A DNA stretch of 15,207 bases from JASFHF01 sp050123335 (GCA_050123335.1 JASFHH010000040.1:1-15207), one strand, 5' to 3'. Counted from the first letter of the stretch, positions 7,145-14,967 are shown. Made by a program: numbers and translations. The notes: generated by a model from the sequence alone, not told the origin.

Positions 7145-8553
7145 CCTACATGAAAAAATTTTTATTCATTGTTTTAGTGTTGGTAATAGTAGTATCTGCC
7201 ATCACCATCATTTTTGCACCACATGTTATACAAGGGACACTCAAGTATTATCTTAAAGAGTCTGGTTTTTATCTGGTTGAAGGCAATGTAACTAAATTCA
7301 GTTTTACTAAAGCAGAAATTAATCATGTGGTTTTGCAAAAAAAATTGGTTGATAGTAGTCAAATAACAATCCAAATTCCGCAGATTAAAGTAAAGTACTC
7401 TATTAATTCGTTATTACGAGGTAAATTAGATAGCGCGGTCATCGAAAAATTAACAGCTAAAATTGTTTTAGATACAAAAAACATGGAAGATGCAGAAATA
7501 TTATTACCAACCATTCGTGGTTTGCCTATTAATTGGCTACAAATTAATTCTATTATTTTTGAGGTTTATAATTTAACATCTGCTAAACCATGGCTTGTTA
7601 TTCGAGGTGAAGTTAGAAGTCAGGATTCTGCTAATCCAAATAAAATAAAAATAGTTTCAAAATTTGTAACTAATCAAGTAAATTTTTCCGTTAACCAATT
7701 TAATTTTGAACCTTTTAATTTTACAGAAGGTAAAGCTAAACTAGCTGGAACAATAACCTGGAGTGGTTTGGATAAAAAATTAATTCCTAATATAAATCTT
7801 ACTGCGGATCAGTTAACTGGAAGTTTCAATGCTGTAAAATTTACCGGTCTAAATGGTAATTTGGAAATTAACAGTTTTACACCATTACAAACTAAACTAA
7901 AACAGCGCTTATATATTGCTAAGATAAAGTATAATCTAATTACAACGGATATAGCAGCTATTTTTAATCTGCAATTTACTAAACAAAACAAATTTGGCAT
8001 TTTTGTTGATGCTGTTAAAGCAAAAATAGCTGGTGGTTCAGTTTATGCAAAAGACGTTACGATTAAAAACGATAATAAAAAATATCGTTTTATTCTATTT
8101 GTTAAAAATGTAAATGCAGCCAAACTTCTTGCAATGGCTAATCAAAAACGACTTCAGGTTAAAGGTTTACTGAATGGTAGTTTGGTAATGGAATATGGAG
8201 TCACAGGTTTTAGTGTGAAATCTGGTTCTTTGCATTCCAGCAACGGTATTGTGCGTTACTTAGTGGATAAGAAGAGTTCGGAATTTAAGTCTATGGACTC
8301 AGCTGTGCAGCAGGTGTTGGAGATTTTAGGTGATTTTCATTATAGGAAACTTGTGCTTTCCATGGGTGAGGATACAATCAACGACCAGGCTGTTGTAACT
8401 ATCCGTGCGCTTGGTGCCAACCCGGATTTTTATGCCAATTCTCCAGTTGATTTTAACTTCAAGATTACCGGCCCTTTAAGGCGGATGCTGTATTCTTTCT
8501 TTGTGGGAGAGGATGCTAAGCAGTATTTGCTTCAGCTTAAAAAAATAGATTAA
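7087..8553 (+). CDS. ydbH: Short YdbH-type AsmA-like inner-membrane protein
   Basis: Predicted periplasm-spanning beta-groove protein anchored in the inner membrane, the YdbH partner of YnbE in phospholipid transport. It has 488 aa against 879 in E. coli. A single N-terminal membrane helix lies at residues 24-43. The C-terminal half carries family features: AGGSVYAKDVTI, the GLLNGSLVMEYG...VKSGSLHSSNGIVRY stretch, and the terminal GANPDFYANSPVDFNFKITGPLRRML segment. The start is uncertain. ATG 7087 has GAGGGAG at 7073-7079 with 7-nt spacing but places 21 hydrophilic residues from the palindrome before the helix. ATG 7150 (MKKFLFIVL) would give a typical anchor but has no Shine-Dalgarno. The gene order here, ynbE-ydbL-ydbH, differs from E. 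coli ydbH-ynbE-ydbL. The shortening falls in the repetitive groove region, so a shorter bridge is possible. Confidence 0.88.
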   Translation: MINDRFERAFNKADRFSRKSYMKKFLFIVLVLVIVVSAITIIFAPHVIQGTLKYYLKESGFYLVEGNVTKFSFTKAEINHVVLQKKLVDSSQITIQIPQIKVKYSINSLLRGKLDSAVIEKLTAKIVLDTKNMEDAEILLPTIRGLPINWLQINSIIFEVYNLTSAKPWLVIRGEVRSQDSANPNKIKIVSKFVTNQVNFSVNQFNFEPFNFTEGKAKLAGTITWSGLDKKLIPNINLTADQLTGSFNAVKFTGLNGNLEINSFTPLQTKLKQRLYIAKIKYNLITTDIAAIFNLQFTKQNKFGIFVDAVKAKIAGGSVYAKDVTIKNDNKKYRFILFVKNVNAAKLLAMANQKRLQVKGLLNGSLVMEYGVTGFSVKSGSLHSSNGIVRYLVDKKSSEFKSMDSAVQQVLEILGDFHYRKLVLSMGEDTINDQAVVTIRALGANPDFYANSPVDFNFKITGPLRRMLYSFFVGEDAKQYLLQLKKID

Positions 8554-8583
8554 TCGCTTGGTTCACCAGCCGGAACAATAACA

Positions 8584-8612
8584 TTGCATCTTTGTTGGTT
8601 TTTATGTATAGT
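8584..8612 (+). promoter_or_regulatory. Candidate promoter of the initiator tRNA-rimP operon
   Basis: TTGCAT (8584-8589), a 17-nt spacer and TATAGT (8607-8612) lie 13 nt before the mature tRNA 5' end. The -10 is good and the -35 poor. No GC-rich stringent discriminator is seen after the -10 (TCATCAATA). Confidence 0.45.
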
Positions 8613-8625
8613 TCATCAATACAGT

Positions 8626-8702
<77 letters not shown>

Positions 8703-8718
8703 ACAATAATTATGTAGG

Positions 8719-8738
8719 CCCCAGTATGGGGTTTTTTT
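8719..8738 (+). terminator. Short terminator-like hairpin between tRNA and rimP
   Basis: CCCC (8719-8722), loop AGTAT, GGGG (8728-8731) and seven T (8732-8738). The stem is only 4 G-C pairs, extendable by G-U wobbles into the T tract. It fits a weak intrinsic terminator or attenuator that separates abundant tRNA from lower rimP-nusA-infB expression. The T tract ends 22 nt before the rimP ATG. Confidence 0.6.
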
Positions 8739-8760
8739 GTGGCATAAGTTTGTAGTTATT

Positions 8761-9213
8761 ATGGTAAGCAAACAGCAGCGTAAAATCAATGACTTACTAC
8801 TTCCTGTAGTAGAAGCCATGGGATATGAATTTGTTGGCTGTAAATATATACCTCAGGGTGCATATACAGTTTTACGGGTTTATATTGATAAGGAAGGTGG
8901 AGTTACGCTGGATGATTGCAGCAAGGTAAGTGCGCAATTGAGTGCGGTGTTGGATGTTGAAGAACCAATTACTGGAAGATATACATTAGAGGTTTCTTCA
9001 CCAGGATCTGACCGACCGCTATTTACTTTGGAGCATTTTCAGCGTTTTGTTGGGCATAATGTTGCAATTCGTTTGCATACACCAATAGATGGTAGAAGAA
9101 ATTTTAAGGGTAAAGTTGTTAGTGTAGATGATAGTGTAATTACTATTGATGTAGATGGTGAGATTTTTAAATTATCATTTGATACAATTGAGTTATCGAA
9201 TTTATATGAGTAA
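8761..9213 (+). CDS. rimP: Ribosome maturation factor RimP
   Basis: A cytoplasmic 30S assembly factor acting in maturation of the 30S head/central region. The 150-aa product matches the family: the N-terminal domain includes EAMGYEFVGCKYIPQG, LRVYIDKEGGVTLDDC and SAVLDVEEPITGRYTLEVSSPGSDRPLF, and the C-terminal SH3-like domain includes FKGKVVSVDD. ATG 8761 (MVSKQQRK) is chosen because it gives the family length. A TTG at 8737 is in frame but sits in the terminator T tract. No Shine-Dalgarno is visible. Its stop codon overlaps the nusA Shine-Dalgarno, indicating coupled translation. Confidence 0.95.
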   Translation: MVSKQQRKINDLLLPVVEAMGYEFVGCKYIPQGAYTVLRVYIDKEGGVTLDDCSKVSAQLSAVLDVEEPITGRYTLEVSSPGSDRPLFTLEHFQRFVGHNVAIRLHTPIDGRRNFKGKVVSVDDSVITIDVDGEIFKLSFDTIELSNLYE

Positions 9214-9227
9214 GAGGTTAACCGACA

Positions 9228-10826
9228 ATGACAAAACAAATTTTAGAGGTTGCTAAAGCAGTTTCATATGAAATGGACGTTTCAAAAGAAGTTATCTTCG
9301 AAGCGATTGAAGCAGCATTAGAAATTGCAACTAAAAAACGTCATTTATCTGATATTGATGTACATGTGATGATTAATCGCGATACTGGCGATTATGAAAC
9401 ATTTCGTTGTTGGACTATAGTTGACAAAGATGATGAAACTTTAGAATTTGATTCGGAGCGTCATTTAATGTTGGATCAAGCACAGGAAATGATAGCAAAG
9501 CGCAAATTACAGCATGTTGAAGAGCGGGAAGTTGTTATTGATTTTGAAAACAAACGTAATTTTACTCGTTGGGTATTAAGTGATGGTGAGGAAGGATTTG
9601 ATCTGGATGAAGCTAAAAGTCAAGGCTTTGAATTAAAATTGGATGATGTTTTAGAAGAAGCGATTGAGTCAGTTGAATTTGGCAGAATCGCAGCACAAAC
9701 TGCCAAGCAAGTTATTGTGCAGAAAGTTAGGGAAGCAAAGAGAGCTAAAGTTGTTGAAATTTATCGTGATAAAATCGGGCAGTTGATTAATGGCGTAGTA
9801 AAAAAAGTAACGCGTGATAATATTGTTTTGGATTTAGGTGACAATGCTGAAGCAATTATTCCAAAAGAAGAAATGATTCCAGGCGAAGCGGTTAGAATGA
9901 ATGATCGTATTCGTGCTTATTTATATGATATACGTGCACGTGCACGCGGTGCGCAATTGTTTGCGAGCCGTGCTAGTAAAGAAATGCTGGCAGAATTATT
10001 TAGGATTGAAGTTCCTGAAATCGGAGAAGAAACAATTCAAATTAAAGCATTAGCACGTGATCCAGGATCGCGTGCTAAGGTTGCAGTTAAAACCAATGAT
10101 GGTCGTATTGATCCAATCGGTGCTTGTGTCGGTATGCGTGGTTCCAGAGTTCAAGTTATTTCTAATGAATTGAATGGCGAGCGAATTGACATTATTTTGT
10201 GGGATGACAATCCAGCGCAATTAGTAATTAACGCGATGGCGCCGGCAGAAGTTGCATCTATTATGATGGATGAAGATAGTAATACTATGGATATTGCAGT
10301 TGATAAAGAACAATTATCTCAAGCGATCGGACGCAATGGGCAAAATATTCGTTTAGCTAGTGAATTAACTGGTTGGACTTTAAATGTAATGTCCGTCGAA
10401 GATGCTGAAACAAAAACTCAAAATGAAGTACAGAATGTGCAGCAAATGTTTATAGATAAATTGGATGTTGACGAAGAAATAGCTGCAATTTTGACGCGTG
10501 AGGGTTTTGCATCTTTGGAAGAAATTGCTTATGTGCCAGTACAAGAGCTAGTTAATATTGAAGAATTTGATGAAGATATAGTTGAGCAATTGCGCGAAAG
10601 AGCGAAAGAAGTATTAGAATCTGAAAGTCAGCCAAAACCGGCAGAGGATTTGTTAAAAATGAAGGGTATGGATCAAAGTTTAGCAAATTTATTAGCAGCT
10701 CGTGGTATCAAAACTATGGAAGATTTAGCCGAACAAGCTGTTGATGATTTGTTGGATGTTGAAGGTATGACAAAAGAGCGGGCGGCAAAGTTAATTATGA
10801 CGGCGCGCGAACCATGGTTTAAGTAA
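9228..10826 (+). CDS. nusA: Transcription elongation/termination factor NusA with N-terminal insertion
   Basis: Binds RNA polymerase and nascent RNA and controls pausing, termination and antitermination. AAGAGG at 9212-9217 precedes ATG 9228. Domains: N-terminal RNAP-binding domain 1-180, S1 about 184-248, KH1 with GACVGMRGSRV at 298-308, KH2 with AIGRNGQNIRLAS at 366-378, and two acidic C-terminal repeats about 408-462 and 474-528. It has 532 aa against 495 in E. coli. The excess lies in the N-terminal domain: FGRIAAQTAK is at 151-160 here and about 102-111 in E. coli, giving a roughly 49-residue charged insertion near residues 68-120. The C-terminus, ending WFK, lacks the few residues that follow in E. 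coli. Confidence 0.96.
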   Translation: MTKQILEVAKAVSYEMDVSKEVIFEAIEAALEIATKKRHLSDIDVHVMINRDTGDYETFRCWTIVDKDDETLEFDSERHLMLDQAQEMIAKRKLQHVEEREVVIDFENKRNFTRWVLSDGEEGFDLDEAKSQGFELKLDDVLEEAIESVEFGRIAAQTAKQVIVQKVREAKRAKVVEIYRDKIGQLINGVVKKVTRDNIVLDLGDNAEAIIPKEEMIPGEAVRMNDRIRAYLYDIRARARGAQLFASRASKEMLAELFRIEVPEIGEETIQIKALARDPGSRAKVAVKTNDGRIDPIGACVGMRGSRVQVISNELNGERIDIILWDDNPAQLVINAMAPAEVASIMMDEDSNTMDIAVDKEQLSQAIGRNGQNIRLASELTGWTLNVMSVEDAETKTQNEVQNVQQMFIDKLDVDEEIAAILTREGFASLEEIAYVPVQELVNIEEFDEDIVEQLRERAKEVLESESQPKPAEDLLKMKGMDQSLANLLAARGIKTMEDLAEQAVDDLLDVEGMTKERAAKLIMTAREPWFK

Positions 10827-10835
10827 AGGTTAATT

Positions 10836-13265
10836 ATGACAGAGAAAAAAACGATTAAACTTACAACAAAAAAAGCATCTACTGAGTTACCAGCTGATGA
10901 AGAACAAACTACAGTTAAGAAAAAAACTCTTGGTTTAAAATCGTCTGTACCAAAGAAAATTACTTTGCGTCGTAAAGAAGTTAGCAAATTAAAAGTAACA
11001 GGTATTCAAAGCGGTAGCAATAAAACCGTTAAAGTAGAAGTACGCAAAAAACATACTTATGTTAAACGTAGTGTGTTATTGGAAGAAGAAAAATCCCGCC
11101 AGGCAGAAGAAGAGGCAAAATTAGCAAAAAAGAAAGTAAGCAAAGCTGCAGCCGCAGAGACAATCGAAGCAGTAGAAACAAAGAAAGCAAAAAAAGGTGC
11201 GGTCAAGCCACAACAAGCAACTGCCAAAGAAGAAGCTGTTCCTGTCTCCGAAAAAGTTACTGCTAAAAAAGAAGTAGAAGCAGAAGTTGAATTTGAAAAA
11301 GAAAAAGCGAAGAAGAAAGCTAAAGCTAAAGTTGCAGAAAAAGAACGGCATAAAAAAATTGATATTCGCAATATTGAATTGGAGGATGATGAGGATTTGC
11401 AGGATCAGTTTGCTGGCAGTCGTTATGTTAAGAAAGCGGCTAAAGTGCGTAAAACGCCGGCAGTAAAAATCAGAATTGCCAGACAAGAATTTACTAAACC
11501 TACAGAACCTATAATTTATGAAGTTGCTCTTCCGGAAGCAATTACAGTGGCGGAACTAGCACAAAAAATGTCAGTTAAAGCAGCCGAAGTAATTAAAGTG
11601 TTAATGAGTTTAGGGGTTATGGCAACTATTAATCAGATGATTGATCAGGAAACTGCGCAGGTTGTAGTGGAAGAGTTGGGGCATAAAGTTGTTTTGTTAA
11701 AAGAGAATGCAGTTGAAGAATCATTGTTAAAAGATTTAGAAACAGAAGCAGACGCAGAAGCACGTGCGCCAGTGGTAACTATTATGGGCCATGTGGATCA
11801 TGGTAAAACTTCATTATTGGATTATATCCGTCGTACTAAAGTTGCTAGTGGCGAAGCCGGTGGCATTACTCAACATATTGGCGCGTATCATGTAGAAACT
11901 GACAAAGGAGTGGTGACATTTTTAGATACCCCCGGTCACGAGGCGTTTACTGCAATGCGTGCACGTGGTGCACAAGCAACAGATATTGTTGTGTTAATTG
12001 TTGCAGCAGATGATGGAGTGATGCCGCAAACAATTGAAGCAATTCAGCATGCTAAAGCTGCTAATGTTCCGATTGTAGTTGCAGTTAATAAAATTGATAA
12101 ACCGGAAGCTGATCCTGAGCGAGTTAAAACCGAGTTAAGTAAATATGAAGTTATTCCCGAAGATTGGGGGGGTGACTGTATGTTTGTTAATCTTTCAGCG
12201 AAAACTGGAGAAGGCGTGGACGCTTTATTAGATGCGATTTTATTGCAGGCGGAAGTTTTGGAATTAACTGCAGTTAAAGATGCACCGGCAAGTGGAGTAG
12301 TAGTTGAATCTCGTTTAGATAAAGGACGTGGCGCTGTAGCAACAGTTTTAGTTAGAAACGGCACATTGCATAAAGGAGATATTATTTTAGCGGGTTTACA
12401 TTATGGTAAAGTGCGTGCATTGTTGGATGAAAGTGGTAAGCAAGTTACTGAAGCAGGTCCATCAATTCCCGTAGCAGTTTTAGGTTTACCGCACACACCA
12501 ATGGCTGGTGATGATTTTATCGTAGTAAAAAGTGAACGTAAAGCGCGTGAAGTTGCAATGTTTAGGCAAAGCAAAGCACGTGAAACGAAATTAATCCATG
12601 AACATGCAGTTAAATTAGATAATTTGTTTGAAAATGTTGGCAAAGGTGAGATTAGCACTTTAAATATAGTGCTAAAAGCAGATGTACAAGGTTCGATTGA
12701 AGCATTACGTGACGCTTTGTTAAAACTTTCTAATGATGAAGTGAAAGTAAAAATTATTTCTAGCGGAGTTGGAGGAATTTCTGAATCAGACGTTAACTTA
12801 GCGATTGCTTCTCGTGCGATTATTGTTGGCTTTAATGTGCGTGCAAGTGCTGCCGCTAAAAAAATTATTGAAGATCAAGATGTGGATGTGCATTATCATA
12901 GCATTATTTATGAGGCGATTGATGAAGTGAAGCGCGCGTTGTCTGGATTATTAGCGCCGGAAGTTAAAGAGCAAATTCTTGGTTTAGCTCAAGTGCGTGA
13001 CGTTTTCCGTTCGCCAAAGTTTGGTGCAATTGCTGGGTGTATGGTAACCGAAGGTGTTATTAAACGAAATAAACCAATTCGAGTGTTGCGTGATGATGTG
13101 GTAATTTATGAAGGTGAGTTAGAGTCTTTACGCAGATTTAAAGAGGATGTTAGTGAAGTGCGTCATGGTACTGAATGCGGCATTGGAGTGAAGAATTATA
13201 ATGATGTGCAGATTGGTGATCAGATTGAGGTGTTTGATCGCGTCGAGGTGGCTAGGCAGATATAA
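10836..13265 (+). CDS. infB: Translation initiation factor IF-2
   Basis: GTPase that places fMet-tRNA on the 30S subunit and promotes subunit joining. AAAGG (10825-10829) precedes ATG 10836, 9 nt after the nusA stop. The 809-aa product is shorter than E. coli IF2 (890 aa), mainly in the variable N-terminal region. Residues about 60-175 are a Lys/Glu/Ala-rich charged linker, followed by an IF2_N-type domain at about 236-285. G-domain motifs are intact: GHVDHGKT 318-325, DTPGH 364-368 and NKID 418-421. Domains II, III and IV follow; the last binds formyl-Met-tRNA (FGAIAGCMVTEGVIKRN...IRVLRD). Function with the initiator tRNA encoded upstream is expected. Confidence 0.97.
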   Translation: MTEKKTIKLTTKKASTELPADEEQTTVKKKTLGLKSSVPKKITLRRKEVSKLKVTGIQSGSNKTVKVEVRKKHTYVKRSVLLEEEKSRQAEEEAKLAKKKVSKAAAAETIEAVETKKAKKGAVKPQQATAKEEAVPVSEKVTAKKEVEAEVEFEKEKAKKKAKAKVAEKERHKKIDIRNIELEDDEDLQDQFAGSRYVKKAAKVRKTPAVKIRIARQEFTKPTEPIIYEVALPEAITVAELAQKMSVKAAEVIKVLMSLGVMATINQMIDQETAQVVVEELGHKVVLLKENAVEESLLKDLETEADAEARAPVVTIMGHVDHGKTSLLDYIRRTKVASGEAGGITQHIGAYHVETDKGVVTFLDTPGHEAFTAMRARGAQATDIVVLIVAADDGVMPQTIEAIQHAKAANVPIVVAVNKIDKPEADPERVKTELSKYEVIPEDWGGDCMFVNLSAKTGEGVDALLDAILLQAEVLELTAVKDAPASGVVVESRLDKGRGAVATVLVRNGTLHKGDIILAGLHYGKVRALLDESGKQVTEAGPSIPVAVLGLPHTPMAGDDFIVVKSERKAREVAMFRQSKARETKLIHEHAVKLDNLFENVGKGEISTLNIVLKADVQGSIEALRDALLKLSNDEVKVKIISSGVGGISESDVNLAIASRAIIVGFNVRASAAAKKIIEDQDVDVHYHSIIYEAIDEVKRALSGLLAPEVKEQILGLAQVRDVFRSPKFGAIAGCMVTEGVIKRNKPIRVLRDDVVIYEGELESLRRFKEDVSEVRHGTECGIGVKNYNDVQIGDQIEVFDRVEVARQI

Positions 13266-13270
13266 GAACA

Positions 13271-13402
13271 ATATCGGGGTACGTAATAATGGGGTCAAAG
13301 CTTGAATTTTAAGCGTTAATTTAATGGACAGAAGTAGAGAAATTAGATTTTAGTGGCTTAATTTAAAGTGTAAAATTCAAGCTTTGACCCCACTAAGTGG
13401 TA
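13271..13402. repeat. 132-bp palindromic element, copy 2
   Basis: Same length and layout as copy 1 at 4585-4716. Perfect 21-bp arms at 13291-13311 and 13371-13391 begin GGGGTCAAAGCTTG, flanked by GGGGTACGTAA and CTAAGTGGTA. Relative to copy 1 the arms differ by a G-to-A change on the left and the matching C-to-T on the right, so pairing is kept. It fills the infB-rbfA gap and ends 27 nt before the rbfA ATG. Confidence 0.87.
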
Positions 13403-13429
13403 CCACTGATCTTGCTACGGAGTACAGCA

Positions 13430-13765
13430 ATGCCAAAGAGTTTTAGTAGGATGCGGCGGGTTGAGTCGTTAATTCAGCAGGAAATTGCGCAAATTATTGA
13501 ATTTGAATTTAAAGATTCACCGTTTGGTTTGATTACCATAACTCATGCCAAGGTTTCTCCTGATTTAGCTCAAGCAAAAATTTATGTGATCGTGCATGAT
13601 AAAGATAAAGCAAAAGAAGTAGTAGATTTTTTAAATCAACAGGCAAAGTCTTTGCGACATTTGTTAGGCAATAAAATCAAATTGCGTCGTACACCGGAAT
13701 TGCATTTTTATTATGATGAAGAATTTGAGCGCGGTAGCAGAATTTCGGAATTGTTGCACGAATGA
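13430..13765 (+). CDS. rbfA: Ribosome-binding factor A
   Basis: A 30S maturation factor that binds near the 16S rRNA 5' helix and is needed for efficient processing. The 111-aa product has the KH-like family pattern: SRMRRVESLIQQEIAQIIEFEFKD at the N-terminus, ITHAKVSPDLAQAKIYV in the middle, and LRRTPELHFYYDEEFERGSRISELL at the end. E. coli RbfA is 133 aa; the difference is in the C-terminal tail, which is often variable. ATG 13430 has GGAG at 13419-13422 with 7-nt spacing. The in-frame extension to 13397 would run into the palindromic element and is rejected. Confidence 0.95.
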   Translation: MPKSFSRMRRVESLIQQEIAQIIEFEFKDSPFGLITITHAKVSPDLAQAKIYVIVHDKDKAKEVVDFLNQQAKSLRHLLGNKIKLRRTPELHFYYDEEFERGSRISELLHE

Positions 13766-13768
13766 TAT

Positions 13769-13805
13769 TGTCATCCCGCGGCTTGACCGCGGGATCCAGG
13801 CTGTT
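13769..13805. repeat. Dispersed GC-rich palindrome, copy 2
   Basis: TTGTCATCCCGCG, spacer GCTTGAC and CGCGGGATCCAGGCTGTT. It shares both ends with the copy at 3379-3424 and has a tighter hairpin (CCCGCGG with CCGCGGG). It begins 4 nt after the rbfA stop codon. Confidence 0.85.
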
Positions 13806-13817
13806 AATTATATGCTG

Positions 13818-14019
13818 ATATGTTGGCGGGAACAATTTATTAAAATTCTCACGCCAAAATGCGATGGCTTTATAAAGTATCCCATCTTCCGCATAGCGGA
13901 AGATGGGATTAATGGGGAAATAAAGTTATAATTGTGCCAGCGATTGTTGGCTTTAGTGTATTTTAGAAAGCTATTTATAGTTTGGCGTAAGAATTTTAAA
14001 AATATTCCCGCCAACATAT
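13818..14019. repeat. Long imperfect palindrome in the rbfA-truB gap
   Basis: A 202-bp inverted structure. A perfect 15-bp terminal pair, ATATGTTGGCGGGAA (13818-13832) with 14005-14019, is followed inward by a 17-bp pair (13842-13858 with 13981-13997, 16 of 17). Weaker similarity continues through GCTTTATAAAGTA. Inside lies a separate perfect 14-bp hairpin with a 3-nt loop at 13879-13909. No coding capacity is convincing. It resembles a non-autonomous mobile palindrome. Confidence 0.75.
13879..13909 (+). terminator. Strong hairpin inside the rbfA-truB palindrome
   Basis: Perfect 14-bp arms ATCCCATCTTCCGC (13879-13892) and 13896-13909 with an ATA loop. It is followed by TAATGGGG rather than a T run, so intrinsic termination is doubtful. 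mRNA stabilisation or a transposition structure is as likely. Confidence 0.35.
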
Positions 14020-14043
14020 GACATGCTGCAATAAATTAATTTT

Positions 14044-14757
14044 ATGAAAAAATATCAACCGCGACAAATTGATGGAATCTTATTGTTAGACAAGCCAATC
14101 GGTATTTCTTCTAATAGAGCATTGCAAAAAATCAAACATTTATTTCAAGCGAAAAAAGCAGGACATACCGGGACTTTAGATGTATTGGCTAGTGGTATGT
14201 TAATTGTTTGTTTTGGTAAAGCAACTAAATTAGCTGGTACTTTACTAAATGCGGATAAAACTTATCAGGTTAATGCAAAGCTTGGTGTTAAAACTACAAC
14301 TTGTGATAGTGAAGGAGAAATTTTAGCAACTAAACCAACGGATAACATTACCAAAGAGATGATTGAAAAAGTATTGCAAGAGTTTCGAGGTGAAATTATG
14401 CAGATTCCTTCGATGTATTCTGCATTAAAACACAATGGTACACCGTTGTATAAATTAGCGCGTAAAGGTATTGAGGTGAAGCGCGAACCACGCAAAGTAA
14501 ATATTTACGAATTAAAATTGCTGGAATGGAGCAGAGATTCATTAAAATTAAAAGTACGCTGTAGTAAGGGAACTTATATTCGTAATTTAATTGATGATAT
14601 TGGTGAAGTTTTAGGTTGTGGTGCTTATGTTATCGAATTGCGTCGTTTGTCGATTGGGAAATTCCAAGCTGAGCAGATGCATACGATTGAAGAAATTCAA
14701 CAAGAGCCAGATCGTTATTTATTACCAGATGATATATTGTCGTCGTGTAATAAGTAA
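14044..14757 (+). CDS. truB: tRNA pseudouridine-55 synthase, PUA domain missing
   Basis: Converts U55 of the tRNA T loop to pseudouridine. The catalytic domain is complete: DGILLLDKPIGISSN near the start, GHTGTLDVLASG with catalytic Asp at residue 46, QIPSMYSALK, CSKGTYIRNLIDDIGEVLGCGAYV and LRRLSIGKF. The residue after the catalytic Asp is Val, where the family motif normally has Pro (LDP). The protein stops at 237 aa; E. coli TruB is 314 aa with a C-terminal PUA domain that is absent here. The last codons and stop lie within the first direct repeat (14746-14769), so repeat insertion probably truncated it. No PUA remnant is seen downstream. No clear Shine-Dalgarno is seen before ATG 14044. 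Activity is likely but unproven. Confidence 0.92.
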   Translation: MKKYQPRQIDGILLLDKPIGISSNRALQKIKHLFQAKKAGHTGTLDVLASGMLIVCFGKATKLAGTLLNADKTYQVNAKLGVKTTTCDSEGEILATKPTDNITKEMIEKVLQEFRGEIMQIPSMYSALKHNGTPLYKLARKGIEVKREPRKVNIYELKLLEWSRDSLKLKVRCSKGTYIRNLIDDIGEVLGCGAYVIELRRLSIGKFQAEQMHTIEEIQQEPDRYLLPDDILSSCNK

Positions 14758-14881
14758 AGACGCGGCCCCTATGAAAATGCTTTAAAATCAATAAGCTACT
14801 ATGTAATAAGTAAAGACGTGGCCCTTTTGCTTGTTAAATAGTGTAATAAGTAAAGATGTGGCCCTTCTACTTGTTAAATGA
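14746..14881 (+). repeat. Three direct repeats between truB and rpsO
   Basis: The core TGTAATAAGTAAAGA followed by YGYGGCCC occurs at 14746-14769, 14802-14825 and 14842-14865. Units two and three are 40-bp tandem copies (14802-14841 and 14842-14881) that also share CTTGTTAAAT. The core resembles the right arm of the 4721-4785 palindrome. The first copy contains the truB stop codon; the third supplies the -35 hexamer of the likely rpsO promoter. Three copies with unequal spacing do not make a CRISPR array. Confidence 0.88.
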
Positions 14882-14899
14882 TTATAAACCTAGTACAAT
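14871..14899 (+). promoter_or_regulatory. Candidate rpsO promoter, -35 inside the repeat
   Basis: TTGTTA (14871-14876), a 17-nt spacer and TACAAT (14894-14899) give a good sigma-70 match. Expected start is near 14906, giving a leader of about 80 nt. The -35 box lies in the third direct-repeat unit. Confidence 0.6.
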
Positions 14900-14916
14900 G
14901 GCTGCACTTTTAACTT

Positions 14917-14967
14917 CCTAGATACGGGGTTAAGCTTAGAGCCAGGCTTGAATTGCTGTGTCTCAGG
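14917..14967 (+). promoter_or_regulatory. Possible structured rpsO leader (S15 autoregulation)
   Basis: CCTAGATAC (14917-14925) pairs with 14958-14967, giving nine pairs with one G-U and a bulged C at 14964. A small inner AAGC/GCTT hairpin (14932-14935 with 14946-14949) lies inside. The stem ends 5 nt before the rpsO Shine-Dalgarno. In E. coli and other bacteria S15 binds its own leader to repress translation; equivalence here is inference. Confidence 0.35.

Noticed and set aside
8737..8760. Upstream TTG start for rimP
   Set aside because: It sits in the terminator T tract and adds residues not seen in the family; ATG 8761 gives the normal length.
11057..11486. Long minus-strand open frames opposite infB
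   Set aside because: They mirror the lysine/glutamate-rich IF2 linker and give low-complexity Phe/Ser/Ala proteins, a typical antisense artefact.
13397..13429. Upstream start for rbfA
   Set aside because: The extension overlaps the 132-bp repeat; ATG 13430 has a good Shine-Dalgarno and the expected N-terminus.
13713..13931. 72-codon open frame overlapping the end of rbfA
   Set aside because: It runs out of frame through rbfA and then through two repeat elements; the apparent protein is translated repeat DNA.
14746..14881. CRISPR array
   Set aside because: Only three repeats with unequal spacing; two units are tandem copies including the would-be spacer, and no cas gene is present.
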